Assembly (NCBI GenBank): GCA_963791545.1
Contig: CAWBSR010000001.1
Span: 124,001-188,000 of the forward strand
Length of the DNA: 64,000 nt
Direction of reading: 5' to 3'
From: JALYXV01 sp963791545
GTDB taxonomy: Bacteria; Actinomycetota; Acidimicrobiia; Acidimicrobiales; Palsa-688
The notes under the pieces are model-generated. The model was not told the origin of the DNA. It made no database searches and worked only from the letters and a program-made list of their open reading frames with translations. The position numbers were made by a program, and so were the translations under genes. The number at the start of each line of letters is the position of its first letter. Position 1 is the first letter of the stretch. Below are positions 26,966 to 38,021 of this stretch, one piece after another.

Positions 26966-27826
26966 TCAGCGTGGCCGCTCGGCGGCCAGGTTGTCTATTA
27001 GGTGGGTTCGACCGAGCCGGGCGGCAATGAGTAACCGGGCCTCGCGTCCAATGGTCGTCCGGGCGGTGAGATCGACGGGGTCCACGACTTCTGCGTACTG
27101 CAGTTGGAGAGCCGGCTGGCGGGCCACGGTCGCGGCCATGACGGCCCGGACGTGGGCGGCGTTGCCCGTGGTCCCGCTGGTGGCTGCGCTGCGGCCGGCC
27201 AGCAGGGCCTGGTAGAGCGTCGGGGCGACGGCCCGCTCCTCGGCGGTGAGGTAGGCGTTGCGGCTCGACAGCGCCAGGCCGTCGGCCGCCCGCACGGTCG
27301 GGCAGGCGACGATCTGGGCGGGCAGCGACAGGTCCCGGGTCAGGCGGCGGATGACGGCCAGTTGCTGGTAGTCCTTCTCGCCGAAATAGGCCCGGCAATC
27401 GCCGGCCAGCGAGAGGAGCTTGGTCACGATGGTGGCCACGCCCCGGAAGTGGCCAGGCCGGATCGCCCCTTCCAGGACGTCCGAGAGGCCGGTGACGGTC
27501 ACCTCGGTGAGCGGGGGGGCCGGAAACATCTCGTGCTGGGTCGGGGCGAACAAATACTGGACCCCGGCTGCCTCCGCCTTTTCCCGGTCGCCCTCCGGAT
27601 CGCGGGGATAGGTCGCCAGGTCCTCTAAGGGAGCGAACTGGAGCGGATTGACGAAGAGGGTCGCCACGACCACGTCGCACTCGGCGGCCGCCCGCGCCAT
27701 GAGCGAGGTGTGGCCGGCATGCAGGGACCCCATGGTGGGGACCACACCGACTCGCCGGCCCGCCGCCCGCTCGGCGTCCAATGCCTTGCGGATGGCGTCT
27801 TGACGATCGAGAACCGTCAGCGCCAT
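26966..27826 (-). CDS. panC: Pantothenate synthetase
   Basis: 286 residues from the ATG at 27824-27826. The nucleotidyl-transferase HxGH-type motif is in PTMGSLHAGHTSLM, the pantoate loop in VATLFVNPLQF and the KMSKS-like region in LALSSRNAYLT. It joins pantoate and beta-alanine with ATP. The 190 bases between it and folK hold no gene I can support; the DUF2520 gene often found before panC is missing. Confidence 0.95.
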   Translation of the reverse strand: MALTVLDRQDAIRKALDAERAAGRRVGVVPTMGSLHAGHTSLMARAAAECDVVVATLFVNPLQFAPLEDLATYPRDPEGDREKAEAAGVQYLFAPTQHEMFPAPPLTEVTVTGLSDVLEGAIRPGHFRGVATIVTKLLSLAGDCRAYFGEKDYQQLAVIRRLTRDLSLPAQIVACPTVRAADGLALSSRNAYLTAEERAVAPTLYQALLAGRSAATSGTTGNAAHVRAVMAATVARQPALQLQYAEVVDPVDLTARTTIGREARLLIAARLGRTHLIDNLAAERPR

Positions 27827-28016
27827 GGTCGCCCGCCGGGCGGGACAGTGAACCGTGGCCACTGCGGAACCGGCACCTGCCCGGCGGTGCCCGGCACCGT
27901 CCGGCAGGCACAGATGGGCGCCGGCCGCGCCTGGCGACCGGTTGCGTTGGGCTTGGTGGACAACAGGACCTCGCTGACGTTCCAGCCCCACTGCGCGCGG
28001 GTGCCGGTCGTGCCCG

Positions 28017-28469
28017 CTACAGCGTACCGGCCCACCGGACCCCCGACGTCGTGGGGTCGGGGCGACGATCGCCTACCAGATCGGGGGCCAGATCGGCAAG
28101 GGGGATGAGGACGAAGGGCCGGTCCCACAACCGGGGATGGGGAACCGTGAGGTCGGTGTCGTTGGCGAACTCATCGCCCACGAGGAGCACGTCGACATCG
28201 AGGGTGCGCGGGCCCCACCGGGTGGTGCGGACCCGACCGGCGGCTTCCTCGGCGGCACGGGCGACGGCCAGCAGTTGCCGCGGGGACCGGTCGGTCGAGA
28301 GCTCGACCACACAGTTCAGGTACGGGCCCTGGCCAGGGGGACCGACGGGGTCGGTTTCGTACACCGGTGAGATGCGGATGACGTCGGGCAGGTTGGCGAC
28401 GGCGCTTCGGAGGTAATGCCAGCGGTCCCCGAGATTTGAGCCCAGCCCCAAGAAGGCCCTAACGGTCAT
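28017..28469 (-). CDS. folK: 2-amino-4-hydroxy-6-hydroxymethyldihydropteridine diphosphokinase
   Basis: 150 residues from the ATG at 28467-28469, chosen over the GTG at 28473-28475 because GAAAGG lies just upstream. The signature FLGLGSNLGDR opens the protein and RWGPRTLDVDVLL carries the catalytic Asp residues. It pyrophosphorylates the pterin for folP. Stands 64 bp after folB in the folate operon. Confidence 0.95.
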   Translation of the reverse strand: MTVRAFLGLGSNLGDRWHYLRSAVANLPDVIRISPVYETDPVGPPGQGPYLNCVVELSTDRSPRQLLAVARAAEEAAGRVRTTRWGPRTLDVDVLLVGDEFANDTDLTVPHPRLWDRPFVLIPLADLAPDLVGDRRPDPTTSGVRWAGTL

Positions 28470-28533
28470 GTGCACCTTTCTCGGGTGAAATTACCTCCTC
28501 GGCCCGGTCGCCGCATCCCAACGGGGGCCGTGG

Positions 28534-28920
28534 TCAGGGGCGGGTGATGCGAACGCCGGCCGATGCCATGTCGATAGGCACGGGCGGGCGCAGCTTGTGC
28601 AATGTCACGGTGACCGATGTCACCTGGCCGCCGGTGATGACCAGCACCCGGGCCGCGATGCGCTCGGCCAGGTGCTCGAGGAGCGCAGCCGGGGGGCCGG
28701 CGACCTCGGCCACGACCGCCTCGGCCACCACGCCGTAATTGACGGTGTCCGCCAAGTCGTCGCTTTGGCCGGCCGGGCGCAGATCTACGGTGAGATCGAG
28801 GTCGACGGAGAACGGCTGAGGGCGCTGTCGTTCCTCGGGAAGCACGCCGTGGACCCCGACGGCGCGGACACCTCGAAGCTCGATGCGGTCAGCCGCGCTC
28901 GGACTCACCGACACCGTCAC
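28534..28920 (-). CDS. folB: Dihydroneopterin aldolase
   Basis: 128 residues from the GTG at 28920; GTGs at 28914 and 28908 are equally possible. The fold is clear from IELRGVRAVGVHGVLPEERQ, the catalytic TVNYGVVAEAV with its Tyr, and LLEHLAERIAARVL with the glutamate, plus the C-terminal VTVTLHKLRPPVP with the catalytic Lys. It cleaves dihydroneopterin. Its start lies inside the end of the phosphatase-like gene (about 30 bases of overlap), so the two are translationally linked. Confidence 0.9.
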   Translation of the reverse strand: MTVSVSPSAADRIELRGVRAVGVHGVLPEERQRPQPFSVDLDLTVDLRPAGQSDDLADTVNYGVVAEAVVAEVAGPPAALLEHLAERIAARVLVITGGQVTSVTVTLHKLRPPVPIDMASAGVRITRP

Positions 28921-29830
28921 CGGGTACCGCCACCTCGACCGGTTCGGGGGCCGGGGAGCGGCCCGGCTCGATCTGGGGATCCGCCTCCGCATCGAGTGGC
29001 GGGTCGGGCGGCTCCGAAGGGGCGGCGGCGGGGGCCGCGTCGGACACCGCCTCGGCGGCGGGGACCGCGTCAGTATCGACAGCGCCTTGGGGGGCGGTGA
29101 CCGCGCGAGTATCGACAGCGCCTTGGGGGGCGGTGCCGTTCAGCACCGGATCGGCAGCCGGCGGCGACTCGTCGGCACCGGCGGCGGCAAGAATTTCGCG
29201 GTCGGGGTCGATTTCAGGGGGGGGCACGGACGGGTGCGAGATCGGTGACGTCCTGGCGGCGCCTTTGGGGCGGGACGGGTTGTCCTCGCTCATTCGTCCC
29301 CTCGTGGTTATCGGTACCGCGCAGCCGCCGGCGCCGGCCAGCTGGGGCGCCATGGCCACCAACTCCCGGCCGTCGGGGCCCATCTGGCGGTGCATGATCC
29401 GCTCGACCACCGAGATCGCCTGCGGACCGGCGGGCACCAAACCCGACCACCGCAGATAACCGGCGACGACACCCATCAACCGATCGCTGAGCTCCTCGTG
29501 GTGGACCAACAGCCGCTCGCCCGACGACATCCAGTCCCGCAGCTGGGCATACAGATCGGGGAGGACGACGTGGGGATCATCGTGGGAGCCGAAGGGGATG
29601 TGGGCCCAGGCCATGTCCAGCTCGTCATAGGCGTGGAGGTTGTGGGGCGAGGTCAGCAGCGAGACAACCCGGCTGAAACCCTCACCCCGCAGCCACAGGA
29701 TCTCCTCCTGGCGCCGCACCCGGCGGTGGTTTCGGGCGTAGCCGCCGGGGCGCTCGCTGACAGCCAGCTTGTCCTTGATGATCCAGGCGAAGAACCGCGG
29801 GGCGATGCCCTTGGCCCATTTCCCCTTCAC
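28889..29830 (-). CDS. Dual-specificity-phosphatase-like protein lacking the catalytic cysteine
   Basis: 313 residues starting with a GTG (29828-29830) that overlaps the folP stop as GTGA. Residues about 40-160 read as a tyrosine/dual-specificity phosphatase: LRGEGFSRVVSLL, then AHIPFGSHDDP (general-acid loop), then the P-loop. The P-loop is H110-H111-E-E-L-S-D-R117, exactly the HC(X5)R spacing but with His in place of the nucleophilic Cys. A helix LMGVVAGYLRWSGLV follows as in true phosphatases. Residues from about 185 on are a Pro/Ala/Asp-rich tail with a repeated TAPQGAVDT unit. I infer a catalytically dead phosphate-binding protein. Its place between folP and folB suggests a folate-linked role. 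Confidence 0.6.
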   Translation of the reverse strand: MKGKWAKGIAPRFFAWIIKDKLAVSERPGGYARNHRRVRRQEEILWLRGEGFSRVVSLLTSPHNLHAYDELDMAWAHIPFGSHDDPHVVLPDLYAQLRDWMSSGERLLVHHEELSDRLMGVVAGYLRWSGLVPAGPQAISVVERIMHRQMGPDGRELVAMAPQLAGAGGCAVPITTRGRMSEDNPSRPKGAARTSPISHPSVPPPEIDPDREILAAAGADESPPAADPVLNGTAPQGAVDTRAVTAPQGAVDTDAVPAAEAVSDAAPAAAPSEPPDPPLDAEADPQIEPGRSPAPEPVEVAVPGDGVGESERG

Positions 29831-30606
29831 GCCGCCGCCGTTTTCATCAGACGCACCGCCTGCGCCGTCTCCGCCACATCGTGCACCCGCACCATGGCGG
29901 CGCCCCGGGTGATGGCCCACACGGCCGACGCCAGCGATCCCGCCAGGCGATCTTCGACCGCCGCCGGCGGCTCGCCCTCCGGTACCGCCAGCCGCCCGAG
30001 GAACGACTTCCGACTGGTCCCCACCAGCACCGGCCACCCCAGGGCCACCACGCGCTCCAAGTGTCGCAGCAGTTCCAGATTGTGGGCCATCGTCTTGCCA
30101 AAACCGATGCCTGGGTCCACCCAGATCTCCTCAACGCCGGCTGCCGCGGCCGCCGCCGCCCGCCGGGCCAGGAACTCGCACACCTCGCTCACCACGTTCT
30201 CGTAACGGGGCGACACCTGCATCGTCCCCGGCTGGCCCAGCATGTGCATGGCGACCCAACCGACGCCGGCCGCGGCCGCCACCGGCCACAGCGATGCTGA
30301 GATGTCGTTGATCAGGGTGGCGCCGGCTTCGATCGCGGCCTCGGCCACGCCGGCCTTCCGGGTGTCGATCGACACCCGCGTGCGGGGCGCCAGGGCCGCG
30401 ACGACGGGCACCACGCGGCGACATTCCTCGGCCTCGTCGACGGTTGCCGCGCCGGGACGGGTCGACTCGCCGCCGACGTCAACCACATCGGCCCCCTGGG
30501 CGACCATCTCCGAACCGTGGGCGATGGCGGCCTCGTGATCGAACCAGCAGCCCCCGTCGGAAAACGAGTCGGGCGTCACGTTGAGTACGCCCATAACCCA
30601 GGTCAC
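29827..30606 (-). CDS. folP: Dihydropteroate synthase
   Basis: 259 residues, with GVLNVTPDSFSDGG, DVGGESTRPGA, SIDTRKAGVAEAAI, LINDISA, the WVDPGIGFGKT strand and GTSRKSF. It condenses hydroxymethyl-dihydropterin diphosphate with p-aminobenzoate. Sits in the order folE-folP-(phosphatase-like)-folB-folK; 85 bp separate it from folE. Confidence 0.95.
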   Translation of the reverse strand: MTWVMGVLNVTPDSFSDGGCWFDHEAAIAHGSEMVAQGADVVDVGGESTRPGAATVDEAEECRRVVPVVAALAPRTRVSIDTRKAGVAEAAIEAGATLINDISASLWPVAAAAGVGWVAMHMLGQPGTMQVSPRYENVVSEVCEFLARRAAAAAAAGVEEIWVDPGIGFGKTMAHNLELLRHLERVVALGWPVLVGTSRKSFLGRLAVPEGEPPAAVEDRLAGSLASAVWAITRGAAMVRVHDVAETAQAVRLMKTAAA

Positions 30607-30691
30607 GAGGCGTCAGACTAACCGGGGCGCGGACACCGGCCGAGCCCTACGAGGGGAAAATCGCAGCTTGGAACGGCTCTGCGCCCGGCGG

Positions 30692-31314
30692 TTAGGCGCG
30701 GCGGGAGAAAATGAGGCTCATGGCCTCGACCCGGGTCGCCTCGTTGTCCCGGAACAACCCGCGAACCGCCGAGGTGACCGTGGTGCTACCCGGCTTGCGG
30801 ACCCCGCGCATGGACATGCACAGATGTTCCGCCTCCACCACGACCAGCACGCCGCGTGGCTCGAGAACCCGTTCGATGGTTTCCGCGATCTGCGTCGTCA
30901 GGCGCTCCTGGACCTGAGGTCGGTGGGAGTAGCCGTCGACCAGCCGGGCCAGTTTGGACAGGCCCGTGATGCGTCCGTCGACGTTAGGGATGTAGGCCAC
31001 GTGGGCGGCGCCGATCCAGGGGACGAGATGGTGCTCGCAGATGCTGTACAGGGTGATGTCCTTCACCATCACCATCTCGTCGTGACCGGCCTCGAAGGTC
31101 ACGTGGAGATGCTGGCCAGGGTCTTCGTGGAGGCCCGAGAAGATCTCCTCGTACATGTTGGCGATCCTGTCGGGCGTGCCGATCAGGCCGTCGCGGTCGG
31201 GATCCTCGCCTATGGCCTCCAGGATCTCGCGCACCGCCCGCCGGATGCGGGGGCGGTCCACGGTCGGGGACACGACGGGGTCCGGGCGGTGGCCGTCACG
31301 CTGGACCCCGGGGG

Positions 31315-31318
<4 letters not shown>
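30692..31318 (-). CDS. folE: GTP cyclohydrolase I
   Basis: 208 residues. The zinc and substrate residues lie in YSICEHHLVPWIGAAHVAYIP and HLCMSMRGVRKPGS, and the N-terminal helix reads REILEAIGEDPDRDGLIGTPDRIA in two parts. It makes dihydroneopterin triphosphate from GTP, the entry to folate synthesis. It overlaps the ftsH stop by four bases. Confidence 0.95.
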
Positions 31319-33246
<1,928 letters not shown>

Positions 33247-33311
33247 ATCTCGGCAAGGCTACAGGGGACGACCGCGCTCGCCGGAAGCGGGGCCCCCCTT
33301 TTCCCCCCCGG

Positions 33312-33914
33312 TCAGGTGCTTGCCGAGCCCTCGTAGATGCAGATGTAGGGCAGATTGCGGTAACGCTCGGCTGCGTCGAGGCCGTAGCCCACGACGAAAT
33401 CGGGAGGAATGCGAAATCCGGTGTAGGCGAGATCCGACTCCACCCGCTGCGTGCCCTCCTTCACCAGCAGGGCGCACACCTCCAGGCTGAGCGGGTTGCG
33501 GGCCAGCAGGTTCTTGCGCAGGTACGACAGGGTGAGACCGGAATCGACGATGTCCTCAACCACCAGAACCGAGCGATCGGTCAGGTCGAGGTCAAGGTCC
33601 TTTACGATCCGCACCACCCCACTGGTCCGGGTGGCCCGGCCGTAGGAAGCCACCGCCATGAAATCGAACTCCACCGGCAGGTCGATGGCCCTTGCCAGGT
33701 CGCTCATGAAAACGAACGCCCCCTTGAGCACCCCGACCAGCAGCGGCACCCGTCCCTGGTAGTCCTGCGTGATCTGCTGGCCGAGCTCACGAACCCGGGC
33801 CTGCAAGGTCGCCTCATCGATGAGGGTGCGCCCTAACGCCTCGTCGTGGCGGGCGGCTGGTTCGGCTGGTTCGGCTGGTTCGGCGGGCTCGGGCTCGGGC
33901 TCGGGGTCGGCCAT
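33312..33914 (-). CDS. hpt: Hypoxanthine phosphoribosyltransferase
   Basis: 200 residues with a Glu/Pro/Ala repeat extension (about residues 4-21) encoded by short direct repeats. The PRPP-binding motif is VLVVEDIVDSGLTL, and LLVGVLKGAFVFMSDL and DFVVGYGLD are typical of HPRT. It salvages hypoxanthine and guanine. It normally sits directly between tilS and ftsH in actinobacteria; here three other genes separate it from tilS. Confidence 0.93.
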   Translation of the reverse strand: MADPEPEPEPAEPAEPAEPAARHDEALGRTLIDEATLQARVRELGQQITQDYQGRVPLLVGVLKGAFVFMSDLARAIDLPVEFDFMAVASYGRATRTSGVVRIVKDLDLDLTDRSVLVVEDIVDSGLTLSYLRKNLLARNPLSLEVCALLVKEGTQRVESDLAYTGFRIPPDFVVGYGLDAAERYRNLPYICIYEGSAST

Positions 33915-33972
33915 CGCTTTTCACCGTAGTGGCTCTCCCTGCGACCGCACGCCGCTCCGGCTGCCGCCCCCT

Positions 33973-34683
33973 TCACACCGCGCAGCTGTCGTCGGTGCAC
34001 CCTCCAACTTCTCGGCTTTGGGTGGCTGGGGGTTGTAGGTCGGTTGGCGACGGCTGCGCCCAGATGTCCTCAAGCACCTTCAGGAGGGCGTCGGCAGGTT
34101 GGGCGCCGGGGATGCCGTATTTGTGGTCGATCACGAAGAACGGGACCGCGCGGATGCCCAGTTGGTAGGCCTGCCGTTCGTCGGCGCGCACCGCGTCGGC
34201 GTAGGCATCGCTCTTGAGGACCGACTCCACCTGCTCGGGGTCGAGGCCGGCGCCGATCGCCAGTTTGGCCAGAGTGTCGGGGTCGCCGATCGGTGCTCCT
34301 TCGGTGAAGGTCGCAATGAGGAGGCGCTCCTTGAGCACTTCGCCCAACCCGGCCTGGTGAGCCAGATGGAGCAGGCGGTGGGCATCGAAGGTGTTGCCCG
34401 GTTGGGCGATGTCGAAGTTGAATTCGAGCCCGTCTTGGGCTGCCACCCCGACCATGTCGTCGATCATCCGCTGGGCCTCAGGCACGCTCATGCGGTACTT
34501 GGTCGCCAGCCGTTCCGCGTACGGGCCCGGTCGGGCGCGGGGGGCGCCGGGATCGAGCTCGAAGGACCGCCACGTCACGGTCACCTGGTCCCGGTGCGCA
34601 AAGCGGGCCAGGGCCGCTTCAAAGCGGCGCTTACCGATGAAGCACCAGGGGCAGACGACGTCAGACCAAATCTCCACTTGCAT
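33973..34683 (-). CDS. DsbA-family (FrnE-like) thiol oxidoreductase
   Basis: 236 residues from the ATG at 34681-34683. The active site CPWC is in EIWSDVVCPWCFIGKRRF, and IRAVPFFVIDHKYGIPGAQP carries the cis-Pro. No signal peptide, so it acts in the cytoplasm like FrnE and other 2-hydroxychromene-2-carboxylate-isomerase-like proteins. The C-terminus ends in GGCTDDSCAV, an additional cysteine pair that may be redox active. Divergent from the hypothetical gene at 34788. Confidence 0.88.
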   Translation of the reverse strand: MQVEIWSDVVCPWCFIGKRRFEAALARFAHRDQVTVTWRSFELDPGAPRARPGPYAERLATKYRMSVPEAQRMIDDMVGVAAQDGLEFNFDIAQPGNTFDAHRLLHLAHQAGLGEVLKERLLIATFTEGAPIGDPDTLAKLAIGAGLDPEQVESVLKSDAYADAVRADERQAYQLGIRAVPFFVIDHKYGIPGAQPADALLKVLEDIWAQPSPTDLQPPATQSREVGGCTDDSCAV

Positions 34684-34787
34684 GGCCAGGACAACACCGG
34701 CGGTGGCTGCCGTCATCCCGGGCATTCCGGGCCTGGCGGGCGTCCCTCGTCGCCACGCAGGCCTCGGGATGTTCGTATCGTGGTCCC

Positions 34788-35579
34788 ATGAGCGACAAGG
34801 GCGGCGCCACCGTGGCGACCGAGGACGCCAGCGCCAAGGGGACCGTCGAGGCCCCGCCGCGTTACGTGCGACCGGCGCCTCCAGCGGACATGTTCGTACC
34901 GCTGGAGGAGCAGCTGGACAACGTCCGGCGTTGGAACGCGGAACGGCGCTGGGGGTTCGGCACCGAGGACTTCGACGTCATCGACCTCACACCTGTCTCC
35001 CACGACGACCCGCTTGTCGCTGAAGTCATCGCCGTCTTCCTGCCCGGCGACGAGCACCTGGACCCGGTGCGCCGAACCTGCGACGAGCTGTGGAGCGTCA
35101 TCTCCGACCAACATCCGAACTCCTGGTGCTGGGACGAGAAGTGCTGGGACTTCAAGAAAGTCGGAGTCAAGCAGGTCCGGCTGCTCAATCGCCTGGTGCA
35201 CCAACCAGGTGTCCGCCGGGTCACCCTGGACCTGGGCGCCCACTGGGATCTGGTCCACCCCAAACGGTCGATCGATATCCGGGGCACCGATTCCGCCCAC
35301 GCCGAGGTGCTGGCCGCAGCCGCCCACTTCCCGGCCTGGGTCCGGGCCATGGACGGCATCGCGGTGCCCTATGCCCTGCTGTCGGGCTACCAGGTGACGC
35401 TGGTCGAGGCGGAGTCGTGGCGGCGCCTGCCCTGCCTCAGTTGGAACGAGTCGCGCAGCACCGTGAGCCTGACTGCCCACTGGGCTGACATCTTCGCCCC
35501 TCGGTGGTCGTCGCCGGTGTGCGTGCCCAGAGGCGGCGTTCCCGCCCCCGAAGCGGGCGGGGCCCGATCCCGCGGTTGA
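34788..35579 (+). CDS. Hypothetical protein
   Basis: 263 residues starting MSDKGG at an ATG. The body is well formed protein with many Trp residues (LDNVRRWNAERRWGFG, WCWDEKCWDFKKVGVKQ, LDLGAHWDLVHPKRSIDIRG) and ends in a disordered Pro/Gly tail. No signal peptide or membrane helix. I do not recognise a family. Two Trp-Cys-Trp positions near residues 112-120 are distinctive. It is followed by another small gene of uncertain frame. Confidence 0.6.
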   Translation: MSDKGGATVATEDASAKGTVEAPPRYVRPAPPADMFVPLEEQLDNVRRWNAERRWGFGTEDFDVIDLTPVSHDDPLVAEVIAVFLPGDEHLDPVRRTCDELWSVISDQHPNSWCWDEKCWDFKKVGVKQVRLLNRLVHQPGVRRVTLDLGAHWDLVHPKRSIDIRGTDSAHAEVLAAAAHFPAWVRAMDGIAVPYALLSGYQVTLVEAESWRRLPCLSWNESRSTVSLTAHWADIFAPRWSSPVCVPRGGVPAPEAGGARSRG

Positions 35580-35649
35580 GGTGGCGCCCGGAACCATTAT
35601 CTGGGCTCCCATGGCGCCCATTTCGCCTTCCCCTTTCAAGGAGTAACCG

Positions 35650-36022
35650 ATGAGCCGATACACCGTGGTCTACCGGGACGAGGGCACATTCTTCGATCGC
35701 GACGCGCTGCTGGTTCAAGGTGACGATCCTGAAGGACCACTATTCCCTGGGGATCGCCCTCGGGGTGGTTGAGGAGCCGGCCTGGGACAGGGAACTGCCC
35801 GGCGGTGGTGACGGCCCCCCGATACTGGCCAACGCGGCTGTCAGGTTGCTCGCCATAAAAATCCAAGAGGCGATCGAGGCGGGCCACTTCCGCGAGAAGT
35901 GGGAACTCAGTGCCGCCGAGTTCTCATTGGACGCACGCGACGCCCGGCACCTGGTCAACACCGGAATCGCGGAACCTCGCGCCTACAGCGCCGACAGCGC
36001 GGTGGCGTTCTTCCAGCACTAA
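35650..36022 (+). CDS. Hypothetical protein, probably one gene with a frameshift
   Basis: The ATG at 35650 begins MSRYTVVYRDEGTFFDRDALLVQ and stops at about 35770. In the next frame, from 35720, a 100-residue sequence runs to 36022 (TILKDHYSLGIALGVVEEP ... VRLLAIKIQEAIEAG ... DARHLVNTG). The two read like the start and the body of one protein of about 120 residues, joined near 35715-35722. Alternatively they are two overlapping genes, the second starting with GTG at 35720. Family unknown; no membrane segments. Confidence 0.5.
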
Positions 36023-36038
36023 AAGGGGCCCTAATCGG

Positions 36039-36956
36039 TCACTCCGGCGCCGCGTCCCGCCACACGCGGGAGCGCAGCCTGGTATCGGCGGCCACGAGGT
36101 CCTCGGCGACAAAGCGCGCCATGATGGCGTCCATCGTCGCCCGGTCGGGGACATGCTTCAGGTTGAAGAACCGCTCTTCGCTGATCCGGGTGCGATCGAC
36201 GCCGAGGCTGCAGAGGGCCAACTCCATTTCCTCGATCATGGCGCCATTGCCGCTGAGGGCGAACCGGGTTCCGCCCAAGTGGGTGAGCAGCGGGGGGACG
36301 GACTCGGTGAGGCGCCCTCGGAGGTCGGGCCAGTCGTCGGGCGGCTCGGAGAGCGAGATGCGGTATTCGAAGTCAGGCAGGACATCCCGCAGCTCGTTGA
36401 GTTCGTCCAGCATGCAGATGTCGGCGGTTGAGCGAAGGCCCCAGTACAGGCGGATGGGCCGGGTTTCGCCGGTTGCCGAAAGGTGGCCGCACAGCGAATA
36501 CAAGGGGGCGATGCCGACACCGGTCGCCAGCAGGATCATCTCGGTGTCGAAAGGCTTGGGCATCAGAGCTTTTCCCTGCGGGCCCCGGAATCTGATGATG
36601 TAGCCACGATCGAGCGACACCAGGTGCTTCGACAGCGGTCCGTCGGTGAGGACGCGGATCAACAGTTCGAAATAGCCGTCGTCGGTCGGCGGTGAGAACA
36701 TGCAGTACGAACTCCGGCGCGGGCCGACGCCGGCCACCTCCTCCTCGATCCCGATCCACTGGCCGGGGAGGAATGACAGGGGTAGGTCGTCGGTCACCTG
36801 GAACGCAATGCGCACTGTGCCCGTCTCGGTGAGCCATTCGGTGCCGACCACCTCGGCCCGGCGCTTGTAGCGCGACACCTGGCCCCACGTCAGTTCCGAG
36901 TCGATGTCGCCCGGTCGGCCACGGAGGTAGAACCGGGAATAGGGGTTGTCGGACAC
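36039..36956 (-). CDS. Ferredoxin-NADP reductase-like flavoprotein
   Basis: 305 residues from the GTG at 36954-36956. The FAD domain has SFLPGQWIGIEEE and RRSSYCMFSPP (the RxYS-type flavin motif with Cys). The NAD domain has MILLATGVGIAPLYSL and ALSGNGAMIEEME. This is the ferredoxin reductase/phenol hydroxylase reductase fold without an attached iron-sulfur domain. The electron partner is not in the neighbourhood. The C-terminal 55 residues (ERFFNLKHVPDRATMDAI) extend beyond the usual fold. Confidence 0.8.
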   Translation of the reverse strand: MSDNPYSRFYLRGRPGDIDSELTWGQVSRYKRRAEVVGTEWLTETGTVRIAFQVTDDLPLSFLPGQWIGIEEEVAGVGPRRSSYCMFSPPTDDGYFELLIRVLTDGPLSKHLVSLDRGYIIRFRGPQGKALMPKPFDTEMILLATGVGIAPLYSLCGHLSATGETRPIRLYWGLRSTADICMLDELNELRDVLPDFEYRISLSEPPDDWPDLRGRLTESVPPLLTHLGGTRFALSGNGAMIEEMELALCSLGVDRTRISEERFFNLKHVPDRATMDAIMARFVAEDLVAADTRLRSRVWRDAAPE

Positions 36957-37047
36957 TCGTCGTCCTCTCTCGGCGACCCAGGCTACCGGTGCTCTCACCT
37001 TTGGCAGCCCGGGTGACCGGGGGATCGACCGGTCCCGGCGGTCGGCC

Positions 37048-37974
37048 CTACCCGTCACCGACTTCGGTGGCACCGCCGACGCCGATGACGCGCAGCCGGC
37101 CCTGGGAACGCTGCACCCGCCGGTCCCCGGGGAGCTGGCAGGCCACCACCTCACCCCGGACCACCTCCATGACCCGGGCCACCTCGGCGGCGCTGGGGGG
37201 ATGATGCTCCTCGTCGGTGGTGCGGAGCCAGGTCCGAATGGCCCGGCGGGCCAGGACCTCGGGAGCGGCGGCCAAGGCCCGGGCGTCGGTCGGGTCCAGC
37301 CGGGCCGCCCACTCGTCAAGCAGGGACGCCTCGGCGCCCAGCAGTTCCGATTGGCGGACCAGGACGGCAACAGGGTCCCTCCCGCTGATCTCGGCCAGCA
37401 GCGGGAGCAGGTCGTGGCGGACCTGGTTGCGGACGAACCGCCGGTCCCGGTTGCTCGGGTCCTCGACCGGGACCATCCCGGTGGCGTCGCACAGCGCCCT
37501 CGTCTCCCGGCGCCGCAACCCGAGCAGCGGCCGGAGCACCCGGTCCCCGCTCCCCGCCCGCATCGGGGCCAAACCGTCGAGGCCCGCGCCCCGGAGGAGG
37601 TTTACGAGCATGGTCTCGGCCAGGTCGTCGGCAGTGTGTCCGGTCAGGACGCCGTCGGGGAGGGCGCGGTAGCGGGCCGCGCGAGCCCGCGCCTCCAGGT
37701 TCGGGCCGGCCCCCACCGTCACCGACCGCGCCTCGAAAGACGCACCCAACGCCCGGGCGGCGTGGTGAACGACTTCGGCCTCTTGAGCCGAGCCGGGGCG
37801 CAAGCCGTGGTCGACGTGGATGGCCAACACCCGCAGTCCCGCGGCCACGGTGAGGATCAGCAGTGCCAGGGAGTCGGCCCCTCCGGATACCGCGCACGCC
37901 ACCGCGGTCCCGGGCGGGGGTAACTCGCAGCGCCTGACCAACGCCGCCAGCCGCGGGTCGAGGGAATCAGCCAC
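37048..37974 (-). CDS. tilS: tRNA(Ile)-lysidine synthase
   Basis: 308 residues. The PP-loop SGGADS is at 30-35, followed by LTGHTADDLAETMLVNLLRG and the LRPLLGLRRRETRALCDATG motif. It converts cytidine 34 of tRNA-Ile(CAU) to lysidine, so that AUA is read as isoleucine. The C-terminal domain is short, as usual in actinobacteria. Usually followed at once by hpt; here the ferredoxin-reductase-like gene comes next. Confidence 0.93.
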   Translation of the reverse strand: MADSLDPRLAALVRRCELPPPGTAVACAVSGGADSLALLILTVAAGLRVLAIHVDHGLRPGSAQEAEVVHHAARALGASFEARSVTVGAGPNLEARARAARYRALPDGVLTGHTADDLAETMLVNLLRGAGLDGLAPMRAGSGDRVLRPLLGLRRRETRALCDATGMVPVEDPSNRDRRFVRNQVRHDLLPLLAEISGRDPVAVLVRQSELLGAEASLLDEWAARLDPTDARALAAAPEVLARRAIRTWLRTTDEEHHPPSAAEVARVMEVVRGEVVACQLPGDRRVQRSQGRLRVIGVGGATEVGDG

Positions 37975-38021
37975 CGGCCCTTTCTAGTGGCTAGGACTCG
38001 ACCCTTGAGGCATCCGAATAG

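Noticed and set aside
25651..27030. 459-codon plus-strand open frame opposite nadB
   Set aside because: Antisense of a confident L-aspartate oxidase.
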